A stretch of 64,000 bases of DNA from Leishmania infantum JPCM5 (taxonomy: Eukaryota; Euglenozoa; Kinetoplastea; Trypanosomatida; Trypanosomatidae). The stretch is taken from positions 355,323 through 419,322 of the forward strand of contig NC_009413.2 in assembly GCF_000002875.2 (NCBI RefSeq), in the 5' to 3' direction. Of the stretch, positions 52,801 through 62,385 are shown in pieces. The position numbers and the translations under genes are program-made. Position 1 is the first letter of the stretch. Every line of letters starts with the position of its first letter. A model generated the notes under the pieces. It made no database searches and was not told the origin of the DNA. It saw only the letters and a program-made list of their open reading frames with translations.

Positions 52801-55583
52801 TGCGCCTGCTTGAGGAGCGCGACCGCACCTGGACGGCTGAGCAGTGCCACGAGGCGGCTCTCGCGCAGGAGATCAATCAGCGCGACGCCGCCGTCTGGAA
52901 TCGGGCCGCGCTGCGGTCTAAGGCGACGGCGAGCACGTCACCGCCCGAGGGCAAGCCGTCCCGCTTTGAGACAGAAGCAGCAACGGTGACAGCTATGCCC
53001 GTCCCACGCACCGCTGCAAGCGCTCTCTCTGACACCAGTCCCGCCCCTGTGCACATCTTCCTTCAGGGGGAGAGGCCGAGGTACGAGTTGGCTCTTAGCG
53101 AGGCCATCGCCGTCGGCTACGTCATGCAGCTGCCTGACATCGCCCACATCCAGCACTCAGTCTCGATGGTGGACCCGGACGTCGCGCTCGGGCCGCCGGC
53201 GCAGCGGGGACGCCGGCACCTCATGTCCGTCACCCCCAACGACCGCTACACGAAGCACAACTTTCTTTTCGCGGCTGCAGATCTCAAAGACGGCAACTCT
53301 GCTGAGACGCAGCAGAAGGCCGCGGAGGTCCAGGCGGAGGCGAAGCTGCGTAGCAAGACACGGAAACTGTTCACCATGATGCGAACTGCTGTGGCGTCCC
53401 GCATGGACAGCGAGGCAGCGGCTGCGTCAGCGGAATTCTTTCACCCATCAGCAGTTTCGGGCGATTACAGCCCCACTGCCGGCAGCACTGTGGCTCCACC
53501 GCCTGACACACTGGTGCTGTTGAATGAGTCGCAGATGCAGTCGCTGGACAGCGACGCTGAAGGGCTGGCGAACTCTCCTGCAGCCGCCTTCACCCCGTCG
53601 CCGGATCGCCCTAGGCAGCAGCAGGCGCTCCGGTCGAGTCCCGGAATTGCCGTCCGTGCCGACTCGATGGCGACGCAGTCGTCCTTGTGCGGCTCTCCGA
53701 GCAAAAGCAGCGGCCAGAAAAAAGAGGAGGCGTTCCAGCGGTTGGTGCAGCGGGACCCGGCGCAGGCGATCGAACTGCTATGCAAACACTACGACATCCC
53801 TTGGAGCTTCGCGTGGGCTAACCCGCAGCTCGACATGGCGCCACCAGCGCAGCAAGTCAGGGACGGGCGCAGCGTCACCGGCTCCGGCTATATGACGTCG
53901 CCGGTGGCCACATCGGTGGAGTCACAGCGGCGCGCGCAGCAGCTGCAGAGACCCAGCCTTCTTGAGAGACTAGAGACGGTGGCCATGGCTAGCATGCCGA
54001 GTGCTAATGCCACGGGCGGGCTGTCGTCGTCTCTGCTGGCGCTGTCGCTGAAGTTGAGTGGAAGTGCGACGGACGCTGAGGCGCCGCAAAGAAGCGAGGC
54101 TGGCACCGAGGACGGCGGCGTTCTTCTCACGGACAACAGGGTGCCGTCCTACCCGCAGCTGGTGCGGGCCACGGCGCGGGATCGCTGGCACAGCGCCAAT
54201 TGCCTCACTGCCGGGAGTGCGCCACCGCTCACGTCGGAAGCGCCGGCGCCGCTGCTGCTGCAGAAAGTGGCCGATGCGAATGTGGCGACCCCGAGTGCCA
54301 CTGCGAAGGCGGCTGCGCCCGGTGCGGGTCTTGTGGAGCACTTCTACCGAGGCAGCCAGCGATGCAGAGCTCCTGCCCTCTTCGTGGAGGGCTACGGGCC
54401 GCTGCAGCCAGTGCCGGAGTACTTGGTAGAGTACCCGCCCACTATCCACGCCAGCGCCGTTGGCGGCGGTGAGCCGTACGTGGGCAACGGCAGTATAGGC
54501 CGCGCTGGCGGGAATGGGGCACGTTTTTCGCGCCCGCCAACATCGATGGCAGCCGCTGCGGTTCTGCGCCGCAGCGCCTCACGTCAAGGTGGCGTGAGCG
54601 GCTCTTTCTGCGGCGGAGATGGCAGTCACCAGCGCTACCCCTTCCGCTGCGGCAGCTCCTCGCCGTTCGGCAATGCAGGGAAGATGGGCCCACGGAAGGA
54701 GGAGTTCATCATGCCGGACGCCGAGGCCACCGAGATGCTCATCCGCCGCATCCAACGCGACGTGGACGGGCTGAACGAGGTGGCGAAGGAGCAGCGGCGT
54801 GAGCGCGATCGGGCACACACGCGCGACGGCCGCGCAGGCAGGTATCTGACGGCGCTGGAGGCGACCCTTGGCAAGCCCAACAAAGAGGAGCTGGAGCTGC
54901 TGGAGGCGTGGCGGATGCAGTATCGACACATAGGCAGCGAATCGCTGCGTCGCGCCTCGCTCCCCGTCGCGCTGCGCGCTGAGGCCGGTCAGGACTACAT
55001 GAAGCAAGAGCTGGAGTACCTGGCCGATGCCCCTGCCCCAATGGATGATCCGGTGTGGCGCTACGCGTCTGGCGTGCAGGAATGGCAGGACCAGCAAGCC
55101 GGCTCCGAAGAGGGAACCTCTCTCTTCTGTGGCGCACTGGCGACAGGGGGGTCTGGGGCCGATGAGTTGGGTGGCGGCGCCGCCTCTGCACTGGACGGGG
55201 CACGGCGCGTGGTGGCCACCATCGGCTCGATAAGCGTGGGCTTTACCCCCGCTCCCCTGCAGAGCCCATCTGCGCACCTGAGTCCCGGCGACTACGAGGC
55301 GTGGGTGCGCCAGCGCGAGGACTTCTTCGCCGCGTACAAGCGCCTCCTGGATGGACACGGTGAGGACGGCAAACGGGGAGGGTGGACTGCCGAGCCAGCA
55401 GCACCGCTGGCGGCTCCGAAGCCGCGCTTCACCCCAGCACCGCCGTCGCAGAGGCTGTGGTCGACGCCCGCTACCCCCGCCCCTTCCCGGACACCGCCGT
55501 CCGAAGCGCCCGCCGAGCAACCGGCAGATTTTCGAATGATCATGGACCCCCGCTCAGAGGACAGCGACGCCGACGCGGGGTAG
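49887..55583 (+). CDS. Large protein with three cyclic-nucleotide-binding-like domains
   Basis: 1898 residues from the first in-frame ATG (the frame runs 63 codons higher only to a TTG). Three cNMP-binding-type beta-roll patterns are visible. The first (about 160-340) has SFVYIIVAGTVSATFF, and a long insertion before its second half (VLGAGEALGLAPF). The second (about 465-590) has YMPGEVMAC, LCFLRRGRLNVFV and FGELSVLFNEPRHC. The third (about 640-720) has YTPGSLVA, MTFIRRGTVSTI and YGPGDVLGEG. Only the second keeps a phosphate-binding-cassette-like Gly-Glu-Leu plus Arg (Glu near 554, Arg near 561); the others look unable to hold a nucleotide in the usual way. The remaining 1150 residues are mostly disordered with short ordered islands and a helix near 1580-1650. 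Not a kinase: no catalytic domain is present. The splice acceptor is unclear, as the pyrimidine tract just before the ATG has no AG, so a longer leader is likely. Confidence 0.88.
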   Translation: MLTAVRPSAPGIIRHAPQRAGDAARRRQSVWHTIHRRSSAFGGGNAHSSSRDNAIEVNGISIDRLTYISTALDALPGVALREYFVPIVRLKKQLLLRQRNVLQRFPSRDTVEGAAAYAKMVTNALTSLTRALNTAGGDLMLDGGAANLSLEPKDVIACLKDKVAPVSIEAGGVLVYPREPPEASFVYIIVAGTVSATFFQPQTQAQCPAPQHQRRGGGFGVRGERRMYFTSAKDVVHLCGGGLAPEVTLAIDDYAATDSIGYNNSAVAGGGGTNMDGASMSNVTTAIQRSLRRASRTAGQPTLRPIRTEQVCGPAVLGAGEALGLAPFKYVCYTVSTTSVVAPASGSASATSKGAKGDGGATYVEFVDAFRIRTSDVHAAVIEIAAQQRAERLQRSPNLYVPWCAAAPGEVVPRGAARTVADFIVAARHRALYSDYAATELLVRQSWLLQDTAAHTIRALMSHMVPRTYMPGEVMACPHMPGSARQLCFLRRGRLNVFVLPKSGITPALLMTGESPDGLVASRFPCDGCGCWRLRETPTAQPAEVVESGASFGELSVLFNEPRHCILRADTVCDVWCLPRQSFVALMQRDATLRDGLLRKAAVLRVEWMSEQRFTRALAQQLRAGSELLKPLPDIAIRLIQERLEPVIYTPGSLVASTSTRCTEMTFIRRGTVSTICEGVATYGPGDVLGEGCLIPHRWPLGLAARTMVEGWRIKVNCLIDALRRMDLLYRYSGLVTSQTPQLMKQIFGTPQPEIEVDTVGRQRMPTVGAPPGGSTSYLMYGRAVSEVQLKALCFLYRGYVRWEDISYSTTDRGADRSDATLPQTALDAVARDVAISRLSGRKGQQVSVALSQLQQRRGAGVPGGKHQKTVSDISAVASGSATTTVPLPTLNDTPAAAGSGRNTARANNGRRQPTRPPRVDSCGVPRQRLANAGAFLVKQTFLGKEVPSKAATPAHGRHSHLPLPPRLHRMVRLLEERDRTWTAEQCHEAALAQEINQRDAAVWNRAALRSKATASTSPPEGKPSRFETEAATVTAMPVPRTAASALSDTSPAPVHIFLQGERPRYELALSEAIAVGYVMQLPDIAHIQHSVSMVDPDVALGPPAQRGRRHLMSVTPNDRYTKHNFLFAAADLKDGNSAETQQKAAEVQAEAKLRSKTRKLFTMMRTAVASRMDSEAAAASAEFFHPSAVSGDYSPTAGSTVAPPPDTLVLLNESQMQSLDSDAEGLANSPAAAFTPSPDRPRQQQALRSSPGIAVRADSMATQSSLCGSPSKSSGQKKEEAFQRLVQRDPAQAIELLCKHYDIPWSFAWANPQLDMAPPAQQVRDGRSVTGSGYMTSPVATSVESQRRAQQLQRPSLLERLETVAMASMPSANATGGLSSSLLALSLKLSGSATDAEAPQRSEAGTEDGGVLLTDNRVPSYPQLVRATARDRWHSANCLTAGSAPPLTSEAPAPLLLQKVADANVATPSATAKAAAPGAGLVEHFYRGSQRCRAPALFVEGYGPLQPVPEYLVEYPPTIHASAVGGGEPYVGNGSIGRAGGNGARFSRPPTSMAAAAVLRRSASRQGGVSGSFCGGDGSHQRYPFRCGSSSPFGNAGKMGPRKEEFIMPDAEATEMLIRRIQRDVDGLNEVAKEQRRERDRAHTRDGRAGRYLTALEATLGKPNKEELELLEAWRMQYRHIGSESLRRASLPVALRAEAGQDYMKQELEYLADAPAPMDDPVWRYASGVQEWQDQQAGSEEGTSLFCGALATGGSGADELGGGAASALDGARRVVATIGSISVGFTPAPLQSPSAHLSPGDYEAWVRQREDFFAAYKRLLDGHGEDGKRGGWTAEPAAPLAAPKPRFTPAPPSQRLWSTPATPAPSRTPPSEAPAEQPADFRMIMDPRSEDSDADAG

Positions 55584-57684
55584 AGCGATGCCACGACCTG
55601 CGCGCCGCTGGCTGATCGACCAGAGATGTCGCCGGTGCCGCCATTTCCAGCCGCTCAGCCTCCGCCCACTCCCTTCACTGCGGCAGGGACGGGTATTGGA
55701 TCGGCGTTTGGGTTATTGGTGACGTCTCCTGTCGTTGCACTTTCAAGTGGTGTTCAGCAAGGCAGATGCGGCGCTCACATGCTTCACGGACGGCAACTGA
55801 TACCTGCAAAGTGCTAGCGCAAATAGGGAGGGGAGGGATGAGGGGGGGGGTGGCGCCACAGCACCGTGGCTCGGCATTTGAGATCTGCGTCGCCTCTCCC
55901 GCCCTTCTGGGAGGGGCAGAGCCCGCGTGCGTTGCCGGTGGTGGGGGAAGGGGACCGGCTCTTGTATATCCTCTCGCCCTCTCACACTGCCGCTTTTGTG
56001 TCTCCCTCTGTATCTGTGTGGGTGCATGCGTGTGCTGCCACAGCGATGCCGTGTCGACTACAGCTTGCGTTTCACGTTAGGCCTTCACAGACACACGTTG
56101 GGGTGGTGGTGGGCATTCCTACCCCCTCGTTTTGTGTGCGTGCGCCCTCGCTTAGATATCTACAGCCTTTAGAAACTGTTCGGCTGTCTTATTTTTCTAC
56201 TTGACTCTTCCACTTGTACGACTACCGTTACCAGCCGACGTGTCCAGTACCGCAATTGCAGGCTCATTCTAGCACAGCCCCTCCCTCCTTCCTCCCTTCC
56301 ATTCGGGCACGGGTTGCTTGCGCATGTATAGTTGTTTCCTTTCGGTCCGATGCTGCGAAGAGACTTATGTGCTTGTTTCGTGTTCTATTCTTTGCGGGCT
56401 CCGTCATCTCGCTCGCCATCTGATTAGTATCATTACTTTCTGTGCGTGTGTTCGTGTGCGCTTCGCCAGAGCGCGGTTAGTGCTCTAACGCCATTGCGGG
56501 AGCCCCACCGCCATCACCGCCATCTCCCCCCCCGCTCCCCAGGCCATTGCCGGTGTGTGCGTGCTTCAGTGGAGGTTGGCAGTAGAGGAGGAGGGGGGGC
56601 GAGGAGTTCCGACAACGAGGTTAGAGCGCACAAGATCTTTTTGCTCGAATGGCGGCGAGCAACTTTTATGCTGTCAAGTGTGGAAATCAAGGCAGTCGCG
56701 CAAATCGGAGGCAACAGCACGTGGGCAAATGGTGCGCGCCGATGAGCACCTCCTGTGCAGCCTTCTGCGCCTTTCTTCGAATTCTATGTGACACGCTCGT
56801 TTCGCCCTCGCCACTCTCTCCCCCTCCCTCCTTGTGTGTATGCGAGCATACCTGGCACACACACAGACACAAACACATGCGCAGTGAACATTCTCAACTG
56901 TTTTCGGTTCACGCATCGGTGGCAGCGCAGAGGCAAGGCTCTGTGAGCGGCAGTCGACGACAAAGAATCACAACAGTAAGAAGCAAAATGCCGGCACCGA
57001 GGAGGCGCTCGATCGCAGAGGGGAGGGGGAGGAGGAGGCACAGAAAGGCCGATTCTGTACAGCAAAGAGTACCAGCCCTCATCGCCGCGCGCTCTGTGAC
57101 GTCTCTCTGTTCTTGATGACACATGCGATGACCGCTCTGGGCGGTCGTCCCCCCCCCCATCTTACAGGAATGACTCGAAGTTGTAGGGGGGTCTCATCGG
57201 AGCATTCGTGGACACTTTTTTGTCCGAAGGTTTGCGCTTCGGTGTGTACGCCTTCTGCAAGCGTCTAGCGTCGAAACGGCGCGTGCAGCTCCTCGAATCT
57301 GTCTCCCGTTCTGCCGATTTCGTACGCTGCTGCTCTTCTCCTTCCTCCCTCCTGCATTCCCTTGCTTTATTGGGGACTCCTCCCTGCTTAGCGATCCTTT
57401 CCTGGCGAGAGCAAAACTTTCATCCTTGCTCGCGCGGCTGCATGCAAACATAGGCGACAACACGGTAGCCCCAAAGGATCAGGGACGGCACTCTCATAGC
57501 TAGTCCACGACACCACACGAGCCAGCTGTGGCACGGAGCAGCTACTGGCTTCTTTTCTCTCGCTGCGCCTTATCGTTGCCGACGCATAGCGGTCACCGCA
57601 TAGATTTCAATACAACCACACACACACACACCATACGCAGCGTCTCTCATCTCTCCATCCTTTACAGCGCGCCATCAGCTCACC
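55584..57684. other. Spacer upstream of Ku70
   Basis: No supported gene. Mixed pyrimidine-rich and G-rich runs, with a CA tract near 57614-57630 before the Ku70 acceptor. Confidence 0.5.
57640..57667 (+). promoter_or_regulatory. Likely trans-splice acceptor of Ku70 mRNA
   Basis: CTCTCATCTCTCCATCCTTT-type tract ending in ACAG (AG at 57666-57667), 18 bases before the ATG. Confidence 0.6.
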
Positions 57685-60588
57685 ATGGATGAATTTGCAG
57701 AGTGGGGCGAGGGCACGACTGGTGTCGTTGCAGCAGACAGCACCTACACCGAGGGGCTCGACCTCGATGAGTTTCGTGAGCAGCTGTGGCAGCGCAATCA
57801 GCGCGATGCCGTTGTGTGCCTTGTTGACTGCAACGAGGGCATGTTCGGAGTGCTGCCAGCTGGCGAGTCGGCGAAGACGACTCAGACTGGTAAGAACGGG
57901 GAGGGTGCACCGGTGCACACTCGTGGTGTCACGAAACTCGCACTGCTCACCATTGGTCAGGGGGCAGCTATGAGTAGTGGTGCTGCGGGGGGCTCGAAGG
58001 CCGCCGTCGGGTCCTCCCCTTCTTTCTTCTCCATGACGATGCAGTGCATCCTCGCGCTGCTAAAAGAGAAGATGATGTGCGGCAGCAAGGACGTCGTGGC
58101 GATTGTGTTGTACAACACACGAACGTCAGCCCCCTCGACGGGCTTCCGCGGGGTCTACGTGATGCAGGAGGCCACTCGCATCGGCACGGAATGCATGCAG
58201 AAAGTGGAGCAGCTGGAGGCAGCTGGCGCTCCCGGATCCGTCGCGTACGAGGAGTTTGAGGCGCGCATCGGTCACTGGCCCACTGCATCGACATCCCCCG
58301 CTCTCGCCGCGGCGTCTTCGGCTAGCGGTCGCGCAGAGCCGAAGGCTGCTCTTCCGGCAGCTTTGGCCGCCTTTCCCGCATTCAAGTTCAGCGAAGCACT
58401 CTGGGAGGCTCAGCGCATCTTGCTGAGCCTCCGCAGCGTGCAGGCTATTCGCCATCGGCGGCTCTTCGTCTTCACAAACCGCGACGACCCGAGCGGCGGT
58501 GACGCACATGAGTGGAACCTGTGCCGCAGCCGCGCATGCGACCTAGGCAAGGAAGGCGTCGTACTTGAAGTTTTCGGCTTCGGCAACGCCGGCAGTGGTG
58601 GCGGTCCACACACAAGCGGCATCTCCAAAGTCGCAGGCACGGTGGCGAACACCAGTCGAGGCGAGCTGCCGATCTCCCTCACCGCGCCAGTAGGCGCAGA
58701 CGGTACCGGCAGCTGCAGTAGCGGCAGCTCTGCAAGTCCGCTCTTTGCCGTTTTGAACGAGCGTGGTCAGTCGCTTGACCCTGCCGCTGCCACTACGGAC
58801 ACCACTATCGGCCAGAGCGGATCAGGTCAGTCAGACTCGCCGTCTCCGGCCGCAACGGGCTTTGTGCAAGACTTCTTCTGGGGTCCATTGCTGCGAGAGA
58901 TGCAGATGGCAGCTGCGCGATTTCGTGCCAGTGGCGACGGCGACGATTTGGTGGCGCTGGCTGAGGCCCGCGGTGAGGCCTTCGTGAGCGGCGGTGAGGG
59001 TGCGATCTACATGAATAGTGGCGCTGGAGCGCTGCAGCAGCTGCTCGTCTCTGTCGTGCGTCGCGCACATCCGCAGCGGCCCTTTCGGCACTGCCTGCTC
59101 CGCATCGGTGGTCTCTCTGGAACGAGCACTGCGCTGTCTGCGACGACAGCGGCAGCGACAGCGAGAGATGAAGAGGAGGCGTTGCGAGTTGCTGCCGTGC
59201 CGCGGATGGCTGTGAGTCTGTACGTTCCTCTCATGCGCGCTCGCCTTCCGCAGCGAGAGTGGCTGGATGGGCGCACGAACCGCATGCTGCGCCGCGTCGT
59301 TCACCTCAATGCACGTACCACCGCAGCTGGTCGGGACAGCGACGACGCCGGTGCGGGGAACAAAGAAGGGGACAGCGGCAGCCCCACAAAACAGCTGCAG
59401 CGCCTCCGCAACGAGAAGAATTGCACGAGCGAGTCGATGGTGAGGCAGGAAGACGTGGATCCCGACGATCTTTGCTACTGCGCACCCGTTGGAAAGGAGC
59501 GCGTCTACTTTACCAGCGAGGAGCGCAAGCGAATGGTGGAGGTGGCGGCAACCGGGACGGAGCCTGGCTTCACGGTGTTGCTATTCAAGGATCTTGTTGA
59601 CGCTGTGAAGCGGGAGCATGTGGTGCGACGAAGCTCTTTCCTTCATTCGTGCGTGCAGCGCGGCGGTGCTCACTCGCATCGCCTGTTTGTCCTTTTCGTG
59701 CGTCGGCTGCGTGCAAAGCAGAAGGTTGCGATTGCACAATATTGCAGCTCAACCACCACAGCGCCGCGTCTTGTGGCTCTGGTGCCATCGCCAGACCTCA
59801 CAGCGCATCCGGAGAAGCGCGATCAGGTGCCGGTGGATGGGATGGGGCTCTACGTGGTGCCTCTTCCCTACGCCGAGGAGCTGCGCGCCGTGCCGGAGCT
59901 GCGCACGTGCACGCGCGTCAGCAAACACGCCACCCCTGTACTGGCGGACAGCTCCGTTGATCCAACGCACCTCGAACTTGCAAAGCAGGTTGTGAGTGCA
60001 CTGACGGTGTCCTACCAAGTAGACGCGGTGCTCAATCCCGCGCTCCAGCGGCAGTACCGCAAACTGCAAGAGCTCGCCCGACAGTTCTTCCCGCTGGCAG
60101 ACAATCCCTTGCACCCAGCCGGCGGGACTGCTTTGGCGAAGGCGGGGGAGGAAGGCCCTTCTACGGATGGCGCAGAGAAGACGCCGCAGGAGCTGGACAA
60201 CACCCTCCCCGACTACGAGGGCATGCAACGCTTCGCAGCGCTCTTCCAGAGCTTCAACAAAGAGGTGCTGGGAAAGGACTACAACGCTTTCCTGTACTGC
60301 CCGCAGCCGCGCGTGGCAGGCTCGGCGACGCGCCGCCCGCGCGACAGCGCAGCGGGTGCGGGAGCCATGGAGGCAGCAGGGCCGACGGCAGCCTCCGCCG
60401 AAGAGGACGCCTGCAATGTGTCCATCGAGGAGCTGATTCGCCGCGCTGCCGCTGAGAATGCGTGGGATGGCTTGATCATACCTCAACTCAAGGAGTATCT
60501 GGCGACTGCGAACGTGAGCTCCGGCGGGGCAAGACGCAAGGCGGACCTGATCGAACTTGTCAAGCAGCATTTTCCGCTGCCATCCTAA
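57685..60588 (+). CDS. KU70: Ku70, DNA-end-binding subunit with C-terminal SAP domain
   Basis: Ku70 pairs with Ku80 to form a ring that binds DNA ends; in trypanosomatids it is tied to telomere maintenance, since canonical end joining appears to be missing. The 967-residue protein has an N-terminal vWA-like domain (about 38-330) with RDAVVCLVDCNEGM and RRLFVFTNRDDP. A beta-barrel Ku core runs from about 510 to 790, with YFTSEERKRM, GFTVLLFKDL, VDGMGLYVVPLPYAEELR and a C-terminal arm that includes NPALQRQYRKLQ. It ends in a SAP DNA-binding domain (about 931-963, IIPQLKEYLATANV with KADLIELVKQHF). It is far longer than human Ku70 (609 residues) because of Gly/Ser/Ala-rich insertions in the vWA and core regions and a linker before SAP. 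SAP at this end distinguishes Ku70 from Ku80. The ATG sits 18 bases after a strong acceptor. Confidence 0.93.
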   Translation: MDEFAEWGEGTTGVVAADSTYTEGLDLDEFREQLWQRNQRDAVVCLVDCNEGMFGVLPAGESAKTTQTGKNGEGAPVHTRGVTKLALLTIGQGAAMSSGAAGGSKAAVGSSPSFFSMTMQCILALLKEKMMCGSKDVVAIVLYNTRTSAPSTGFRGVYVMQEATRIGTECMQKVEQLEAAGAPGSVAYEEFEARIGHWPTASTSPALAAASSASGRAEPKAALPAALAAFPAFKFSEALWEAQRILLSLRSVQAIRHRRLFVFTNRDDPSGGDAHEWNLCRSRACDLGKEGVVLEVFGFGNAGSGGGPHTSGISKVAGTVANTSRGELPISLTAPVGADGTGSCSSGSSASPLFAVLNERGQSLDPAAATTDTTIGQSGSGQSDSPSPAATGFVQDFFWGPLLREMQMAAARFRASGDGDDLVALAEARGEAFVSGGEGAIYMNSGAGALQQLLVSVVRRAHPQRPFRHCLLRIGGLSGTSTALSATTAAATARDEEEALRVAAVPRMAVSLYVPLMRARLPQREWLDGRTNRMLRRVVHLNARTTAAGRDSDDAGAGNKEGDSGSPTKQLQRLRNEKNCTSESMVRQEDVDPDDLCYCAPVGKERVYFTSEERKRMVEVAATGTEPGFTVLLFKDLVDAVKREHVVRRSSFLHSCVQRGGAHSHRLFVLFVRRLRAKQKVAIAQYCSSTTTAPRLVALVPSPDLTAHPEKRDQVPVDGMGLYVVPLPYAEELRAVPELRTCTRVSKHATPVLADSSVDPTHLELAKQVVSALTVSYQVDAVLNPALQRQYRKLQELARQFFPLADNPLHPAGGTALAKAGEEGPSTDGAEKTPQELDNTLPDYEGMQRFAALFQSFNKEVLGKDYNAFLYCPQPRVAGSATRRPRDSAAGAGAMEAAGPTAASAEEDACNVSIEELIRRAAAENAWDGLIIPQLKEYLATANVSSGGARRKADLIELVKQHFPLPS

Positions 60589-60704
60589 GAGCAATAAGGT
60601 GGCATCAGGGGATGGCAAGGTTTTGGTTGTCGTTAAGACTTCTGTTACGCCTCTGCAGATTCTCTGCCCTCTCCGGCGCTCTTGACGCGGCCGATTTCTC
60701 TCGC

Positions 60705-60721
60705 ATATATATATATATATA
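60705..60721. repeat. TA microsatellite
   Basis: Uninterrupted AT dinucleotides about 115 bases after the Ku70 stop codon. Confidence 0.8.
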
Positions 60722-61378
60722 CAGCTCTGTGCACCCCTCGTCGTTTTTCTTTTCTATCGAGTCTGCTCGTTGCTACCTCGGCAGTCATTCGGTGCGCGCC
60801 TCGTCTGTGTTCTTCGTCGCCGCCGCTGCCGCGTCTCTTCGATGCTTTTGCTCAGAGAAGAGGCTTTGACCTCCAACGCTACCTCGCCCTTCACGACCAC
60901 TGTGCTGCCACAGGCACGCACACATACGCATACACATCTATACATTCAAAAAACGACAGCGACGATGTTGGTCTCGTTGGCGACTGCAGCAAAAGCTTGT
61001 CAAATGGAGGCTGTGAAGAAAGAGGGTGGCAGTCTCACAATACACAGCAGCAGCGACGTGCAGTCTGCCTACCCATGCTGTGTCTCCCCGCTAACACCTA
61101 GGAGTCTGCCAACGATTGGAGGCGGCTGCGCACAGATTGTATCCGCATGCATGCCCTCTGTGCATGCAACACAGCGTGGCGGGGATGGCACTCTCGCCGC
61201 ACATGCGTCTCGCCCTTCCCTCCCCACATCGCGACACGCGCGCACACCACGCGAATACCTTTTGGTGACTTCCCACCTCTTTCTCTGCGGGTGCGTCTGA
61301 CACACTCACCGCACCTCTTCCCTTGCTTTCTACCCGCCTTCTTCAACTCGCTCTCTTCTGTCCCGACGCCTCGGATCC

Positions 61379-61396
61379 ACACACACACACACACAC
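61379..61396. repeat. CA microsatellite
   Basis: About nine CA dinucleotides in pyrimidine-rich spacer. Confidence 0.8.
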
Positions 61397-62345
61397 GCTC
61401 GGGGGAGTGGGCGTTTCTTGTTTTATTCTTGGAGATCTCTTCTGTGTTTATCCCCCGCCATCCTTGCATGGGACACTTGTCTTTCTCTCCCTCGCCCGTC
61501 ACGGACGTAGTTAGTTGTTTTGTGGTAAGGGGTGGGTGGGCGAGTGGGGAGTGGAGCTGGTCACACGCAGAGGCCTCAACGAGGACGATCGGCTACTCTT
61601 CTTGTGTCTTCTCCCGGCTCTTGTTTCGTTAAATTTCAGCTTTGGGATCCACTCGAGCGCGCGCGCGTGCCGCTCTCTCTATCCTCGTCTCTGTTGATGT
61701 CTTTGTGACTCGAAAAACGTTCCGCTACGTGTTTGCCGCCTCCCCTCTTCGAACCGTCTCTCAGGCAACTCACTAGGCAGAGACACGCGCCCATCAATCT
61801 CCTCGCTACCCGTAGACGAACACACACGTGCGCATGTGCACATAGAGGGCGCCTTTTTCACGTAAACGCACGTGCTCTGGCGCAACTCTGTCTTTCTCTC
61901 CCCCCAAACGTTGTTAGTTGCCCTCACACTATTGCGGCTTCTCCCTTTCTAACTACGACGATGAGCATACACAAGGGCTTCCTATACCCACATCCCGCGT
62001 CCTTGACTTGCCACGCTACTTTTCGTGCGCTTGGGGGATCGGCCTGACTTTATTGTCGGTTCGTTCGGTTCTTGGTTGGTTGGCACTTGAGCAACGTCGC
62101 TTGCTTGTTTGTAGGTGTTTGCAGGTGTACGTGTCTGTGGCTGAGGTGTGGCCCTCTCCCCATTTTGTTCTTTTAGGTGTTTCGATTTCTTCCCCCGACT
62201 TTTACATTTTCTGCCATCCTCCTTCTTCCCCTCCCCCGTCTCCTTTCATTCTGATCCGCTTCATCGGGGCCCTCAGTTGCTGGTTCGATACGTGTCTCGC
62301 CTTTGCGCGTGCGCGTGTGTGTGTCTTCCGTCTTGTCTTTTGCCT

Positions 62346-62379
62346 CCTTCTCTCCGTTTTTTTTTTCTCTTTCTGCTAG
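62346..62379 (+). promoter_or_regulatory. Strong trans-splice acceptor for the last gene
   Basis: A nearly pure T/C tract including a T-only run, then CTGCTAG with AG at 62378-62379, seven bases before the ATG at 62386. Confidence 0.6.
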
Positions 62380-62385
62380 CCGCAA

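Larger units (their letters stand above)
60589..62385. other. Spacer, Ku70 to the last gene
   Basis: No supported gene. Contains TA (60705-60721) and CA (61379-61396) tracts and long pyrimidine-rich runs, the last leading into the acceptor at 62378-62379. Confidence 0.55.
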
